Assembly (NCBI GenBank): GCA_040954595.2
Contig: CM082595.2
Location: forward strand, 2,914,001-2,978,000
From: Balanoglossus misakiensis
Lineage: Eukaryota; Hemichordata
DNA length: 64,000 bases
Direction: 5' to 3'
Below the pieces are notes generated by a model, which made no database searches, was not told where the DNA came from, and worked only from the letters and a program-made list of their open reading frames with translations. Below, one piece after another: positions 46,001-55,380 of the stretch; position 1 is the stretch's first letter; every line of letters begins with the position of its first letter. A program made the translations under genes and the position numbers.

Positions 46001-47554
46001 TCACAGGGATCTGTTGTCAGCACATGTAGCCTGAATAATGGTATGAGGTTTCAGGGCGTTCCTTGTCCGAGTAAAGAACTGGCCGGTCAAAGTGCAGCAT
46101 TTGTAGCTCTTTCACAGTTGGTAGGTATTGGGTAAATGGTTGTGGATAAATTTACATTTTACTAACAATACGCAGTAGTTGACTTGGAATTGGTTTCCCA
46201 CTCATTCAAATCATCTCTCAGCAGGTCTATGGCAGCCAAGCACAGCAGCAACATTATCCTCCGTCACCGAGGCAACCGCAAATGATGCACTCGCCACGTC
46301 ACCCGTCTCCATTGATGTCGCCACAGACGAGGTCGGTCCCAGTGAGGATGCCCAACGATGGCGGAGTTGCCATCAGAAGCCGGCATCTCTCACACCAACA
46401 CATGCCCGCAAATATGCAACCTACTATGGGTGAGTGTTGACAGGTTTTTAGGTCCCAGTCAAGGGACTTTCCTAAACTGGCCTTCATAGACAAGTGGCCT
46501 TTATAGACAGGTCAATTAATGCATATGTAAACTGCACAGGGACTGTAACAAAGTGGCCACTATAGAGAGGTGGACACTAACACAGGTTTGACTGTATTTA
46601 CATGTATATATACCATTGGAACTTTATGAGATCAGCGACATCTATATGTATGTATGTCTGTGTGTATGTTTGTCTCTTGACATGGCCATTCTTTGCATCT
46701 GTATTGGGACCACTGGATATTACTGATGTTTGTGTGTATTGTTTGCTCTTCTAGGTCAAACAGGAATGTCTCCCAGACAAGCGTTTCCTCATCCTCAGTA
46801 CCACCACCACCACCAACAGCAAAGGCCCTTCCCATCACCACAGCAACAGTACCAACAACACTATAATCATCAACATTATCAACATCAACAACATTATAAC
46901 GCACAGCCCTACGGCTATGGCAGTCCACAGAATGCTTATCCCCAACAGATGTACAATAATCCACAGTCCAACCTCTTTGTGCCACTACAGGTGGGTGTCT
47001 TGCATATGTGATATCACCTATCTCTAACTGTGTATGTGTGTGTATGTCCATGTAAGTGTGTATATGTATGTATGGGTGGATGTGTATGTCTATATGTGTA
47101 TGTGTGTGTGCATGTATGTGTACATGTATGTGTTTGTGTATGTATGCTCACTCTGTCTGTGTATGTGTTGAAGTTCATTGCGTAGGTGATAGTCTGTGTC
47201 ACCTGTTCCCAAGTACCCTCACATTTCAATAATGACTTGGTTTCACAACGTGTCTCCCAACAGGTTACTAGGCAACAGAAGATACCAAACAAGGCCAAAG
47301 ATCAAGGTCAGGGTCACACACTATCAGGAGAGGTCGTGGACACCACCCAAGTGACCTCCAATCAAGGAGAGATAGTGTCACAAACCAACACAACAGAAAG
47401 CGATGGACCGTTGAACGCAGCACACCACGCCCCAGGAGAATCAGAGAGACAAGACATCGAGCAGAGACGGAGTTCGAAACCTGCGACGAAACATTCTACA
47501 AGAGGACGGCCTAAGGCCAAGCTGGCCATAAACTTCCAGAGTTCAACGTCATAG
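32820..47554 (+). CDS. XRN1: 5'-3' exoribonuclease 1
   Basis: Main cytoplasmic 5'-3' exonuclease, degrading decapped mRNA in P-bodies. Complete gene, 37 exons: 32820-32894, 33388-33519, 33821-33921, 34084-34291, 34600-34710, 35008-35181, 35339-35510, 35777-35844, 36070-36222, 36383-36476, 36592-36697, 36844-36933, 37071-37227, 37422-37541, 37801-37970, 38272-38398, 38571-38660, 38824-38927, 39080-39205, 39379-39453, 39746-39833, 40168-40281, 40645-40740, 41024-41133, 41438-41593, 41916-42129, 42372-42428, 42575-42707, 42831-43183, 43511-43828, 44177-44635, 44798-44942, 45694-45884, 46007-46120, 46225-46429, 46755-46990, 47264-47554. Total 5733 nt = 1910 residues (human about 1706). Start [20 protein letters not shown]. 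Catalytic acidic residues are intact: D35 (DMNG), D86 ([14 protein letters not shown]), [22 protein letters not shown]1-D4/SH3-like modules follow ([21 protein letters not shown]). The Gln/His/Pro-rich tail is longer than human and ends [13 protein letters not shown], like human KLAVNFGVS. Confidence 0.97.
34725..34815 (+). repeat. TTAA-CCCTTTCACC MITE-like element
   Basis: Starts TTAACCCTCTCACC, ends GGTGAAAGGGTTAA, 91 bp, in an XRN1 intron; close to the family consensus. Confidence 0.85.
35543..35625 (+). repeat. TTAA-CCCTTTCACC element, 3' truncated
   Basis: Starts TTAACCCTTTCACCACCATG and carries TTTCTATGGTAAGATT; the right terminus has been lost. Confidence 0.7.
37263..37345 (+). repeat. 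TTAA-CCCTTTCACC element, 3' truncated
   Basis: Starts TTAACCCTTTCACTGCCATG; the right half fades after CCTCCAAGG. Confidence 0.7.
39879..40088 (+). repeat. (GAT)n trinucleotide microsatellite in an XRN1 intron
   Basis: About 210 bp of mostly GAT/GGT/GAC repeats between exons 39746-39833 and 40168-40281. The long Asp, Met and Ser runs this produces in various frames are not genes. Confidence 0.95.
41167..41257 (+). repeat. TTAA-CCCTTTCACC MITE-like element
   Basis: Starts TTAACCCATTCACC, ends GGGTGAACAGGTTAA, 91 bp, XRN1 intron. Confidence 0.8.
41698..41810 (+). repeat. AAAACCTGTCTAATC family copy
   Basis: Begins AAAACCTGTCTAATCCGAAT; the segment GGGACTGAAGAAACTGTTC is the inverse of GAACAGTTTCTTCAGTCCC in the copy at 56868-57020. 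Confidence 0.65.
42262..42340 (+). repeat. degenerate TTAA-CCCTTTCACC family copy
   Basis: Core CATTGTTTCTAAGGTAAAAT and right end GGGGTGAAAGGGTT remain. Confidence 0.6.
43200..43340 (+). repeat. TACAGTCAAAC MITE-like element
   Basis: Starts TACAGTCAAACTTGTCTATA; shares GGGCTTTCCTAAACTGGCC, AACAGGTCAATAAATGCA and GTAACAAAGTGGCCACTATA (near-identical blocks) with 46450-46596. GTGGCCA / TGGCCAC form internal inverted repeats. Confidence 0.75.
44060..44152 (+). repeat. degenerate TTAA-CCCTTTCACC family copy
   Basis: GAACCCCTGTGCCACCACATT at the left, GGGTGTAAGGGTTTAA at the right. Confidence 0.55.
45285..45382 (+). repeat. TTAA-CCCTTTCACC MITE-like element
   Basis: Starts TTAACCCTTTCACCACCATG, ends GTGAAAGGGTTAA, 98 bp, in the intron before exon 45694. 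Confidence 0.85.
46450..46596 (+). repeat. TACAGTCAAAC MITE-like element, 3' end intact
   Basis: Second copy of the family at 43200; it ends CACAGGTTTGACTGTA, the reverse complement of the other copy's left terminus. Confidence 0.75.
46605..46670 (+). repeat. short repeat shared with 57350-57420
   Basis: Both contain ATGTATATA-ACCATTGG, CTTATGRGATC and CTGTATGTATGTA-like stretches; one is in an XRN1 intron, the other in a CHD intron. Confidence 0.5.
47015..47165 (+). repeat. TGTGTATG-rich microsatellite in the last XRN1 intron
   Basis: Imperfect TGTATG/TGTGTA repeat of about 150 bp between exons 46755-46990 and 47264-47554. Confidence 0.9.
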
Positions 47555-47918
47555 TTTTGAGGGATTCAGGGAGATGCGCGATGCTTGGTGGCGCTCTCCG
47601 AGTCAGTCACAGTACAGCAGCAATGGAAAGTCATTTTACCGTACAGAGAAGCGTGATTTCTTTGGCTGATCATGTTCCGATTCTACAAAGTTGAATTTTT
47701 GTGCTGCAGTTTTCCCCCAACTGTTTATTACACTTTGATCGTGTCATGTTAAGCACTATGTACCCGTTGCTGTCTGCTTTCAGGAGAGAAAAAAAAATCA
47801 TGAGAATTTAACTGTTAACTGATTTTTAAAATTTACTGAAATTTGACAATATGTCCACCACTAGAACTATAATACTATTAATAGTCAAGTCGTTCTACTG
47901 TTTAAAAAGAAAGTGATG

Positions 47919-48010
47919 TTACCCTTTCACCGCCATGGTTTGGTCCAACTCAATTGATTTCCATGGCAGTGCTGGGCCTCTATACAGAGAAATGGGGGTG
48001 AAAGAGTTAA
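47919..48010 (+). repeat. TTAA-CCCTTTCACC element in the XRN1 3' UTR
   Basis: Starts TTACCCTTTCACCGCCATGG, ends GGGGTGAAAGAGTTAA; lies between the XRN1 stop and its poly(A) signal, so it could be transcribed as a hairpin. Confidence 0.8.
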
Positions 48011-48462
48011 TGGTTGCTGCCTGCCAGTAATTTCTTATCTATTTCAAATCAACTTGAAAGTTATGACTTGCTGTTTTAGCCAAAAATGTTTCAATCAAGT
48101 TATTTGAAATTTTGTCAGTCCTTTTTAACAAAAAAATTGTATGATATATTTGAAAAATAATTTAATTTAATTTTTCATTTATTTGTTGTGAAATTTCTTT
48201 TCATCTTCCAACTATTATTGGTATCATTTTTTCCTGGGAGAATGTCTCATTTGGTTTTACTTGCATTCCTACAGATGTCACAAAATATCTCTGTGCTCTT
48301 TGGCAAATCCCCCTCACCCCCACCCACCCCCCAACCCCTGGTCAAATGCAACAATGACAGTATATGTAGAGTCAGTGAGACTGATCAAATACTTGCATGT
48401 GCGTGTTGAGTCTGCTTTGACAGCCTTTGAAACCAGTATTTGGCATTAATTTTTTCTGACAA

Positions 48463-48468
48463 AATAAA
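48463..48468 (+). terminator. candidate poly(A) signal, XRN1
   Basis: AATAAA about 909 nt past the stop; I saw no better hexamer closer, though variant signals could be used. Confidence 0.5.
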
Positions 48469-49388
48469 GTTTTAATTATCACTGTGGACATGAAGTCAGT
48501 CACAACGAGTCATATGTTATCCACCTTTCTAGGGTACAGTATACACATGTTGACTGGCCATGAGGGCAACAGCATACGTCTGTAACCCGAGGGACTGTGA
48601 GTCACCCCCCAGACTGTTTCACGAGGCTGAAGTCGCTATGGTGACCAGTTTACACAGGATTTGCTGTATTTGACAGCAATGAGGTTCAACTGATGTGTGA
48701 AATTTCATGGAAATGAGTCCCAAACGAAACATACATGCGTTTTGCTAAATCAGGTCACGAAATCAGGTCACCTGTAGAGTTTATTCATATGGGGACTCTG
48801 GTACTGTTCTCAGCACCGCTCGATCAAAGATATATAAAAGCTAAACACTATCGTCAACAGTCCCTCCATTTATACGATTACTAAATGCGTCAACCTGGCA
48901 GCACTTTATATGATCATTACAGCTATGCTGAGGCATGCGTGAGGTGGGTGGTATATTTATTGCGTGTGTAAAAAGGTCGTTGACACCACCGTTCCCCATA
49001 CACGTACGGTCAGTGCCATGGGTCTGTGCCTGGTTACCTCATGTGGGGTGATCGTGGCTTGACCATACATCGTCTCAACCACAGTCCCTCTAAGGTGCTC
49101 GTGATAATGACGTAGTTTTGTTTATCTTTGATCGACGCATACGCGCATGTCACCTGGGACTTACGTAATATACACACCCGAGGAAAGCTATATATTGCAT
49201 GTCCTTTTTAAGTTGGCCCGTTATAGTAATATATCTGGCGTGTCAGATACATCTGGTAGGACTTCTTAAGGTGAGCATTTCATTTTATTATATAGGTCGT
49301 TCACTTGTGCTATAGGCCTATAAAACCATAACGTTTGGGCGGGTGGCGCAAGGTACCAACCAGGGAATAAGAGCCTCCCGCCCTTATT

Positions 49389-49442
49389 TAGCTCTGCGTG
49401 GCAGGGCTGTGTTATTACGGCGAGCCCTGCCACTCAGAGCTA
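49389..49442. repeat. hairpin with 20-bp arms
   Basis: TAGCTCTGCGTGGCAGGGCT (49389-49408) pairs with 49423-49442 with one mismatch; the loop is about 14 nt. Adjacent to the MITE fragment at 49459-49510. Confidence 0.75.
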
Positions 49443-49458
49443 GCCATTATTCTGCCTT

Positions 49459-49510
49459 AGATATATAGAATTTCTATATATCTAAAACACACAGGTATGG
49501 GGCCAGGCTA
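49459..49510. repeat. fragment of the TAGCCTGGCCCC MITE
   Basis: Shares TAGAATTTCTATATATCTA and AAAACACAC...GGTATGGGGCCAGGCTA with the complete element at 16871-16938; the left arm is missing. Confidence 0.7.
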
Positions 49511-50051
49511 CAGTATTGTACAACGCTCGATGTTCTGTCTGAAATTCAGGGGACAGTGTGACCATGGCAACCACACGCACACTCTCTCCACAGCAGTGTG
49601 TGTTGTGTTGTGTTCCAGCGTTCCTCGTAGTGGGGTCTGGTGTTTTATGTCAGATACTGAAACAAATCTTGATCTTATTCACAAAAGGAAGACTGTTTGG
49701 TGAAACGTGTTTATTCAAGACTTCATTCAGATGACTCAGCAGTATTGACGATTACGCACAGTCAGCTGATACGACTGTTGAATATATTAGACTTGCACCC
49801 TCAACAAAAGTCTTGCTTCATGCGTAATACTAGTAGCTCACCTGGTAATCCACGGGAACTTATGTTGTACCGCTTTGAGTGTCCTTTATGTTTTGGAGAT
49901 AAATTTATTGTCTTTTGGACAATAGTGATGCCTCACACTGGTTTTTCATATTTTAATGAATAATTGTTAAACTGTCAAACATGTAGGTTGTTTCCTCTAA
50001 AGAGACGGAAGATGTCATGTATGCGTTTTTTTATGTTTCAGAGATACAATC

Positions 50052-51470
50052 ATGGCGAATGCAACACCAACGTCTTCAAATTCTACGAGGAAACTTTGCT
50101 CATTTGAAAGTTTGTTATATGACGTGAATAAATTTGGGAGCGAGTTAAATTGTTACATTGGCTTTGTGGAATCGTCCGTACCACTGACCGTCGATTTGCT
50201 GGAAAGGGCAGCGAAGGTTTTACAGAAAAGACACCCCCTGCTTCGCATGGTTGTCCGGGAAGATTCTGAGATCTCCCAGACTTTTGTACCCATGGCAGAG
50301 CCGTCGGTGGACGTCCAAGAGGTCCACATGGAAAACTGGGATGAGCTGCTTGCCGTGGAAACGAAGACAAGGTTTGATCTGTCGGCTGGCCCTCTGTGGA
50401 GGTTTCGTCTGCTGAAGGTGGATGGCGAAGAACGGACAGAGAGCGGAGCCTATAAAAGCAACGTGGCTGTCACCTTCGCCCATACTATAGTGGACGGAAA
50501 CTGCATCATGCGGATTCTGAACGAATTAATGGATGTCCTTTCTGATCTCTCCAACGGGGAAAGCGTTGATGAGACCAGCCTACCGCTCCTTCCGGGCGTT
50601 GAAGATTTTTTCTCAATCGGAGAGTTTCCCTGGTGGAAAAGACTCTTGTACAGGGTTGTATTCAAGGTTTATGGCCTGTTTAAGGAGAAGAATGCCTACA
50701 TAAAATGTTTCGGGGCAGAAATTGCGAAGAACCCAACGGTTGCCAAGGAGACAAGAGCCGTGTCTCTTGAACTGACAGCTGAAGAGATGCAGAAATTGAG
50801 AGTGAATTGTCGTCAACACGGAGCGACCGTGAATGGGGCAACGACGGCCGCGGCGGCTATTGCAATATACAAGATCATGCAGACGGTAAAACAGAATGTT
50901 GATCCGAAGATAACGACGGTTGTCATGGCGGACATGAGGAAATTCTGCGACCCACCGGTGGACCCAGACAAGTCCGTGGCGCTGTTCTGCGCGATGCTGT
51001 CAATGCAAGTGAAAGTGGCCAAGAGTGGCGACCCCCTGGATGAATTCTGGAAGTTGGCGACCTGGTGCACCCAGGAGACCAGGAAGAGGTGCCGGGATAA
51101 CTGCAAAGAGGGGCGGGAATTCCTGGAGATGTGCGCAGCCGCGAAGAAGGTTCTCAAGGCGTCTTTCCAGGACATGGACCGTGAGGCCATTGAAGATGTA
51201 CAAAATGGAAGTCGCGATCAAACCATCTTTTTGATGTCTAACCTCGGCGCCTGCTCCTACTTCACCAAAGACAAACCGCGAAACTTCGAGGTAGTTGGGA
51301 AAGTATCGGCTTCTGGTGGCTTCAAATATCAACCTGCTTTCTGCCATTACATTGCAACAATCCACGGAGTGATGTTCTGGAGCCTCGCCTACTCGACAAA
51401 TGTATGCACAAAAGAGCAAGCTCAGGAATATGCTGATGGTATAGAGAAGATCTTAAAGATGGCGATCTAA
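50052..51470 (+). CDS. condensation-type (HxxxDG) acyltransferase, paralogue A
   Basis: 472 residues in one uninterrupted exon. It resembles the CoA-dependent acyltransferase / NRPS-condensation superfamily. The active-site motif HTIVDG (in TFAHTIVDGNCIMRILNEL) is about residue 145, preceded by LQKRHPLLRM, typical of the N-terminal lobe. A second-lobe landmark is the Ala-rich NGATTAAAAIAIYK. Expected chemistry is acyl transfer to an alcohol or amine; the substrate cannot be read from sequence. It has no N-terminal hydrophobic segment, unlike paralogue B. An acceptor directly upstream (CAG|AGATACAATCATGG) is open in frame with the ATG, so an N-terminal coding exon may be missing from this call. 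G/C-richer than the flanking DNA by eye. Highly similar to 52278-53831 (e.g. LQKRHPL, DVLSDLSNG, FPWWK, HGATV-GATTAAAA). Confidence 0.8.
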   Translation: MANATPTSSNSTRKLCSFESLLYDVNKFGSELNCYIGFVESSVPLTVDLLERAAKVLQKRHPLLRMVVREDSEISQTFVPMAEPSVDVQEVHMENWDELLAVETKTRFDLSAGPLWRFRLLKVDGEERTESGAYKSNVAVTFAHTIVDGNCIMRILNELMDVLSDLSNGESVDETSLPLLPGVEDFFSIGEFPWWKRLLYRVVFKVYGLFKEKNAYIKCFGAEIAKNPTVAKETRAVSLELTAEEMQKLRVNCRQHGATVNGATTAAAAIAIYKIMQTVKQNVDPKITTVVMADMRKFCDPPVDPDKSVALFCAMLSMQVKVAKSGDPLDEFWKLATWCTQETRKRCRDNCKEGREFLEMCAAAKKVLKASFQDMDREAIEDVQNGSRDQTIFLMSNLGACSYFTKDKPRNFEVVGKVSASGGFKYQPAFCHYIATIHGVMFWSLAYSTNVCTKEQAQEYADGIEKILKMAI

Positions 51471-52067
51471 TAATAGCTTACTATCATTATAAGGAGTGCG
51501 TTTAACATGTATAAGCTTATTACTATTGGCATGTTCTTCAATGCACATTTGATTGATTAGAAAGGAAGCCAGTTTTGACAATTTTCCCCAAATATAGTGG
51601 GATTGGTTTATAAATGTGTTTTCATCATATATTTCATGTATTTATACAATGTATAATTTGTATTGCATTATGGACCCAGAGTTGTCGTGTTGGAATAATG
51701 CTATCCATGTGCGTTCTGTAATTCTTTGCATACTTACCTTTGATGAGGAGATTATTACTGTCAAGATTTTAATCAAGGAGATCGACTTCTGTGTATTCCA
51801 ATAATTGGCCATAAGAACACATTAGCGTGTAAACAATCAAAGAAACCTTTTTTGAAAAGTTGTTGAGCATATGTATGTATGTACTTGTATGTATGTGTAC
51901 ACATAGCACAGTAGTCTTTCTGGAAATGGACACGCCCGTGTCATGTAATTTTATTCCATTTTTATTACACTAATTATAGTGAAATGTTTAACGATTTTAT
52001 ATATAATGTATAGAGAAAGTAATTATGAATAATGATCCTGTAGGAAATTACATGTACATGTATATTC

Positions 52068-52073
52068 AATAAA
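52068..52073 (+). terminator. poly(A) signal, acyltransferase A
   Basis: AATAAA about 598 nt past the stop, 35 bp from the opposing signal at 52109. Confidence 0.6.
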
Positions 52074-52108
52074 GTAATGTGTTGAAAGTAGTTTAACTCG
52101 TTATTGTT

Positions 52109-52114
52109 TTTATT
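52109..52114 (-). terminator. poly(A) signal, acyltransferase B
   Basis: AATAAA on the minus strand about 164 nt past the stop at 52278; the tail-to-tail transcripts would end within, or overlap across, the same short interval. Confidence 0.6.
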
Positions 52115-52277
52115 CATTGGTAAAAATGGTAGATTATATGTGAATGCTAAAATTGCTTACATTTCCTCGAAATCACCAATAAAACTATAGGGGATTTAAT
52201 TTCAAGTATACGTGCCATACTTTGTGAAAGTGACAACGCCCATAATCCCTTAAAAACCAGAAAAGACACATTTGCAG

Positions 52278-53831
52278 TTACTTAATTGCCATCTTCAAGA
52301 TCCTCTCGATGCCATCAGCATATTCCTGAGCTTGGTCTCGTGTGCACACGTTTGTGTAGTATGCGAGGCTCCAGAACATCATCCCGTGGACCGTCGCTAT
52401 GTAGTGTGAGAAGGTGCCTTCGCAGTTGGAGCCAGCGCAGGCGCACACCTTTCGAACGAGTTCGAAGTTTCTCGGTTTGGCTCTGGTGAAGTAGGAACAG
52501 TCGCCTAAGTTAGAGATTAGGAAGAGGCACTCGTTGCGGCTTGCGTTTTCTTTGTCTGCGATGATCTCCGCGTCCAATTCCTCGTAGGTCATTTTCAGGA
52601 TCTTTTTGACGACTGCCACCATTTCCAGGAACTTCCGCCCACCCTGACAGGTGTCGCTGCATTCTTCCCTCGTTTCTCGAGTGTACCTGGCCGCCAGCAC
52701 CCAGAATCCATCAGAGGAATCTCCCGACTCTGGAACCGTCATATACATCGGTAACATGGCGCAGAACAGGCCAACGGATCCGTCTGCATCTATTGGCGGG
52801 TCGCTGTATCTCCTCATATTCACCATGACTATTGTCTTCAGTGTCTGCTCGCGGCTCAGCTGACCTCCCTGCAGGATCTTACACGCAGCAATGGCAGCTG
52901 CAGCCGTCGTAGCACCGTGCACGGTAGCTCCATGTCGCCTACAATTCGCTCTCAGTTTCTGCATCTCGTCTGCCGAGAGTTCAATAGACAGTGCCCTGGT
53001 CTCCTGGACAACTGTTGGGTTCTTGGAAACGGCTGACTGAAAACATTCAATGTATGGGTTGACGTGTTTCTTCTTTGGTTTCAGCATGCCTTCGATTTTA
53101 GAGTAGGACTTGATGAAGATTTTCTTCCACCAAGGAAACTCTCCGATCTTGAAGAAGTCTTCAAGGGCTGGAAGGAGCGGCCAGCTAGTGACATCCACGT
53201 CATCACCATTGGAGAGATCAGAAAGCACATCCATTAGTTCATTCAGAACTCTCATGATACAGTTGCCGTCTACCGAAGCGTGAAAGAATGTAGCGCAAAA
53301 AATGTTCTTATAGAGCCCGCCTTTCGACTTTTCCTGGCCATCCATCTTCATCAGACGAATTCGCCACAGCGGCCCTTTTGATGGAATAAACGGGGTTTTC
53401 GTTTCCAAGGCGATTAAATCTTCCCAGTCGTCCGTCTTGGCCTCTTCAACATCAACTCTCGGTGGATCCATGGGAATGAAATACTGGAATGTTCCGCTGG
53501 AGTCTGAATCTTCCCGAATCGCCATTCGGAAGAGCGGGTGTCTCTTCTGCAGAACCCGGGCTCCGCGATCCAACAAATCGAGAGTGAGGGGCACTCTCGA
53601 TTCTACAAATGCCACATAACAGTTCAGTTCGATTCCAAACATATTCATGTCATAGACGAAGCTCTCCCAAGCGGAAAGTTTCCGCGCATACTTTGGAGAC
53701 TTTGCGCTTTGCGATGTCGATTGCTTGGACAGCCACCTGTAGAATATCACCGGTAAGATGATTGCCAGGCCAATAACCAGGTGCGACAAAGTGGCGTTCT
53801 GCCAATCAAACAGGTTATTCATCACATCCAT
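52278..53831 (-). CDS. condensation-type (HxxxDG) acyltransferase, paralogue B, membrane-anchored
   Basis: 517 residues, one exon. Residues about 16-34 (LSHLVIGLAIILPVIFYRW) form an N-terminal signal anchor, followed by a Ser/Lys linker and the acyltransferase domain: LQKRHPLFRM, active-site HASVDG in FFHASVDGNCIMRVLNEL, HGATVHGATTAAAA, NLGDCSYF and YYTNVCTRDQAQEYADG. Catalytic His and Asp-Gly are present. The protein is likely held at the ER or another membrane with the domain on one face; topology not determined. Upstream on the minus strand a pyrimidine/AG acceptor-like site lies about 20 nt before the ATG, and a TATAAAG at about 54700-54707 followed by a GTAGGT donor near 54620 may mark a 5' UTR exon. 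Tandem inverted duplicate of paralogue A. Confidence 0.82.
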   Translation of the reverse strand: MDVMNNLFDWQNATLSHLVIGLAIILPVIFYRWLSKQSTSQSAKSPKYARKLSAWESFVYDMNMFGIELNCYVAFVESRVPLTLDLLDRGARVLQKRHPLFRMAIREDSDSSGTFQYFIPMDPPRVDVEEAKTDDWEDLIALETKTPFIPSKGPLWRIRLMKMDGQEKSKGGLYKNIFCATFFHASVDGNCIMRVLNELMDVLSDLSNGDDVDVTSWPLLPALEDFFKIGEFPWWKKIFIKSYSKIEGMLKPKKKHVNPYIECFQSAVSKNPTVVQETRALSIELSADEMQKLRANCRRHGATVHGATTAAAAIAACKILQGGQLSREQTLKTIVMVNMRRYSDPPIDADGSVGLFCAMLPMYMTVPESGDSSDGFWVLAARYTRETREECSDTCQGGRKFLEMVAVVKKILKMTYEELDAEIIADKENASRNECLFLISNLGDCSYFTRAKPRNFELVRKVCACAGSNCEGTFSHYIATVHGMMFWSLAYYTNVCTRDQAQEYADGIERILKMAIK

Positions 53832-55380
53832 GACCAGAAGGTGTATCTATTCAAATTGAACAGGAAAAATCAAAGAAATTTTGAACATAAATCTTTATCA
53901 CAGTATTTTGAAGATTAAGCCACGTCACATGATTACATGTATGCTACACTGTTAAAGGGACATATTCCAGGATAATATTATCATTCAAAGTACGGTCAGG
54001 TCAATTTGCATGTTGGCATTGTTAATTCGTCTGATGTAAGGAAGATTAAATTCTGGTTGTTTTCCATGATTAAATACAAAATGACGCAGGTGGCACATAT
54101 CTTATACTGACATATTAATCAGTTTTGGGTTTCAAAGTCACGCTAAAACGACCTGCGCGATCATTATAATTTAGGTCGACACATTCTATAAAGCATTCCA
54201 TGCACGTATAAGTACTAACGAAGTTCAGCTTCGGGAGTTGTTTTCAATTTCTAATTTTGGATCCGTTTGTCCCTAATTTGTTAATACACTGGACCGTTTT
54301 TTGTCTAAATGTGAATCAAATTGCGTTTAGCTGTTTGCTGGGTGTGTTTCAAGGCGTCTTTTGTGTCAGTTTGATCATGGACCCGGGGTTTTCTTGAGAG
54401 CTGGCGTGACACGTCATGCATGAAGTGACCCTTCTCAGTTGAGTTTCGAAGACACCCCATAAACTCAATTGTATATCTCGTCTTTGCTTGATGTTAGACT
54501 GTGGCAATGTAAGACAATGAAAGTTAGCCTGCACCTCAAATTAATAGTAGTGCAATCATGGTGCAATGCATACAATTTTCGCATTGTAGCACAAGAAATT
54601 TGACAGCACCTACCTAACGTCTTGTTTTCCAGGCTCCAATAAGTTGTTCTCTGACATACGTATACTGGGGTTGGTACGTCACAGTGACTATTCAGATACT
54701 TTATAAAAGTGTCTCATGATGATGTCTCCGGCCCTGCTTGACGGGGTCGAGGTCAACATATGTAAGGATAAAGAAAGTCGAGGTACTAGTAACCTATATT
54801 AAGGCCCCGTCGTCCCTTTAAACTCATACCTCCGATTAAACGTTCAAACTCTGACTGGACGTGAATGTTTTGTAGCTGCAAATTATTGGCAGGTTACGAC
54901 TTCTGTTTTTAATCATACTTTCCATTTAAGGGTCTTCAAAATCGGCAATTTTGCTTGCATTTTTATTTCACTTTGTGTTTCTTATAAAACAAATACAGCG
55001 TCTTGATTTACAAAATTATGTGTCAGTTTATAGAAATTTAACTTTACACATCAAAATGAATCATAAAAATAAAGCTTTATAACAAGTTTCACTATTCTGA
55101 GTAACAAACTATATTTTCTTTTATATTTTTTATATTAATTATATATAGGCCTATAATTCGCATGTACAACAGGTGGGGGAAGACCTGTCTGTGTGTAAAA
55201 TGTCAAATGTGAATTTTTATGTGAAATATTTGTTTCTATTTTTAGAAACATGCGTGGCCTACATTATTAATCTTAATCATATTTTTGCAACGAAAATGAT
55301 AATTTTTGCACTTTCAGTACAATGTATTATTATCCCGGTTAATACTATGGGATGGCCAGCAAATATTATGGGATAGACCC
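53832..55380. other. intergenic stretch
   Basis: Minus strand: possible TATA box (TTATAAAG, about 54707-54700) and 5' UTR exon (about 54675-54620) of acyltransferase B. No other gene recognised; A/T-rich from about 54900. Confidence 0.4.

Larger units (their letters stand above)
48490..50051 (+). other. intergenic stretch upstream of the first acyltransferase gene
   Basis: No gene recognised. It contains a strong hairpin (49389-49442) and a MITE fragment (49459-49510). A splice acceptor, TTTTTTATGTTTCAG, ends about 12 nt before the ATG at 50052, so a 5' exon (UTR or coding) should lie somewhere here; I could not place it. Confidence 0.5.

Noticed and set aside
46632-47051. Minus-strand frame opposite XRN1 exon 46755-46990.
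   Set aside because: Antisense of a CA/CAA-rich coding exon and a TGTGTATG microsatellite.
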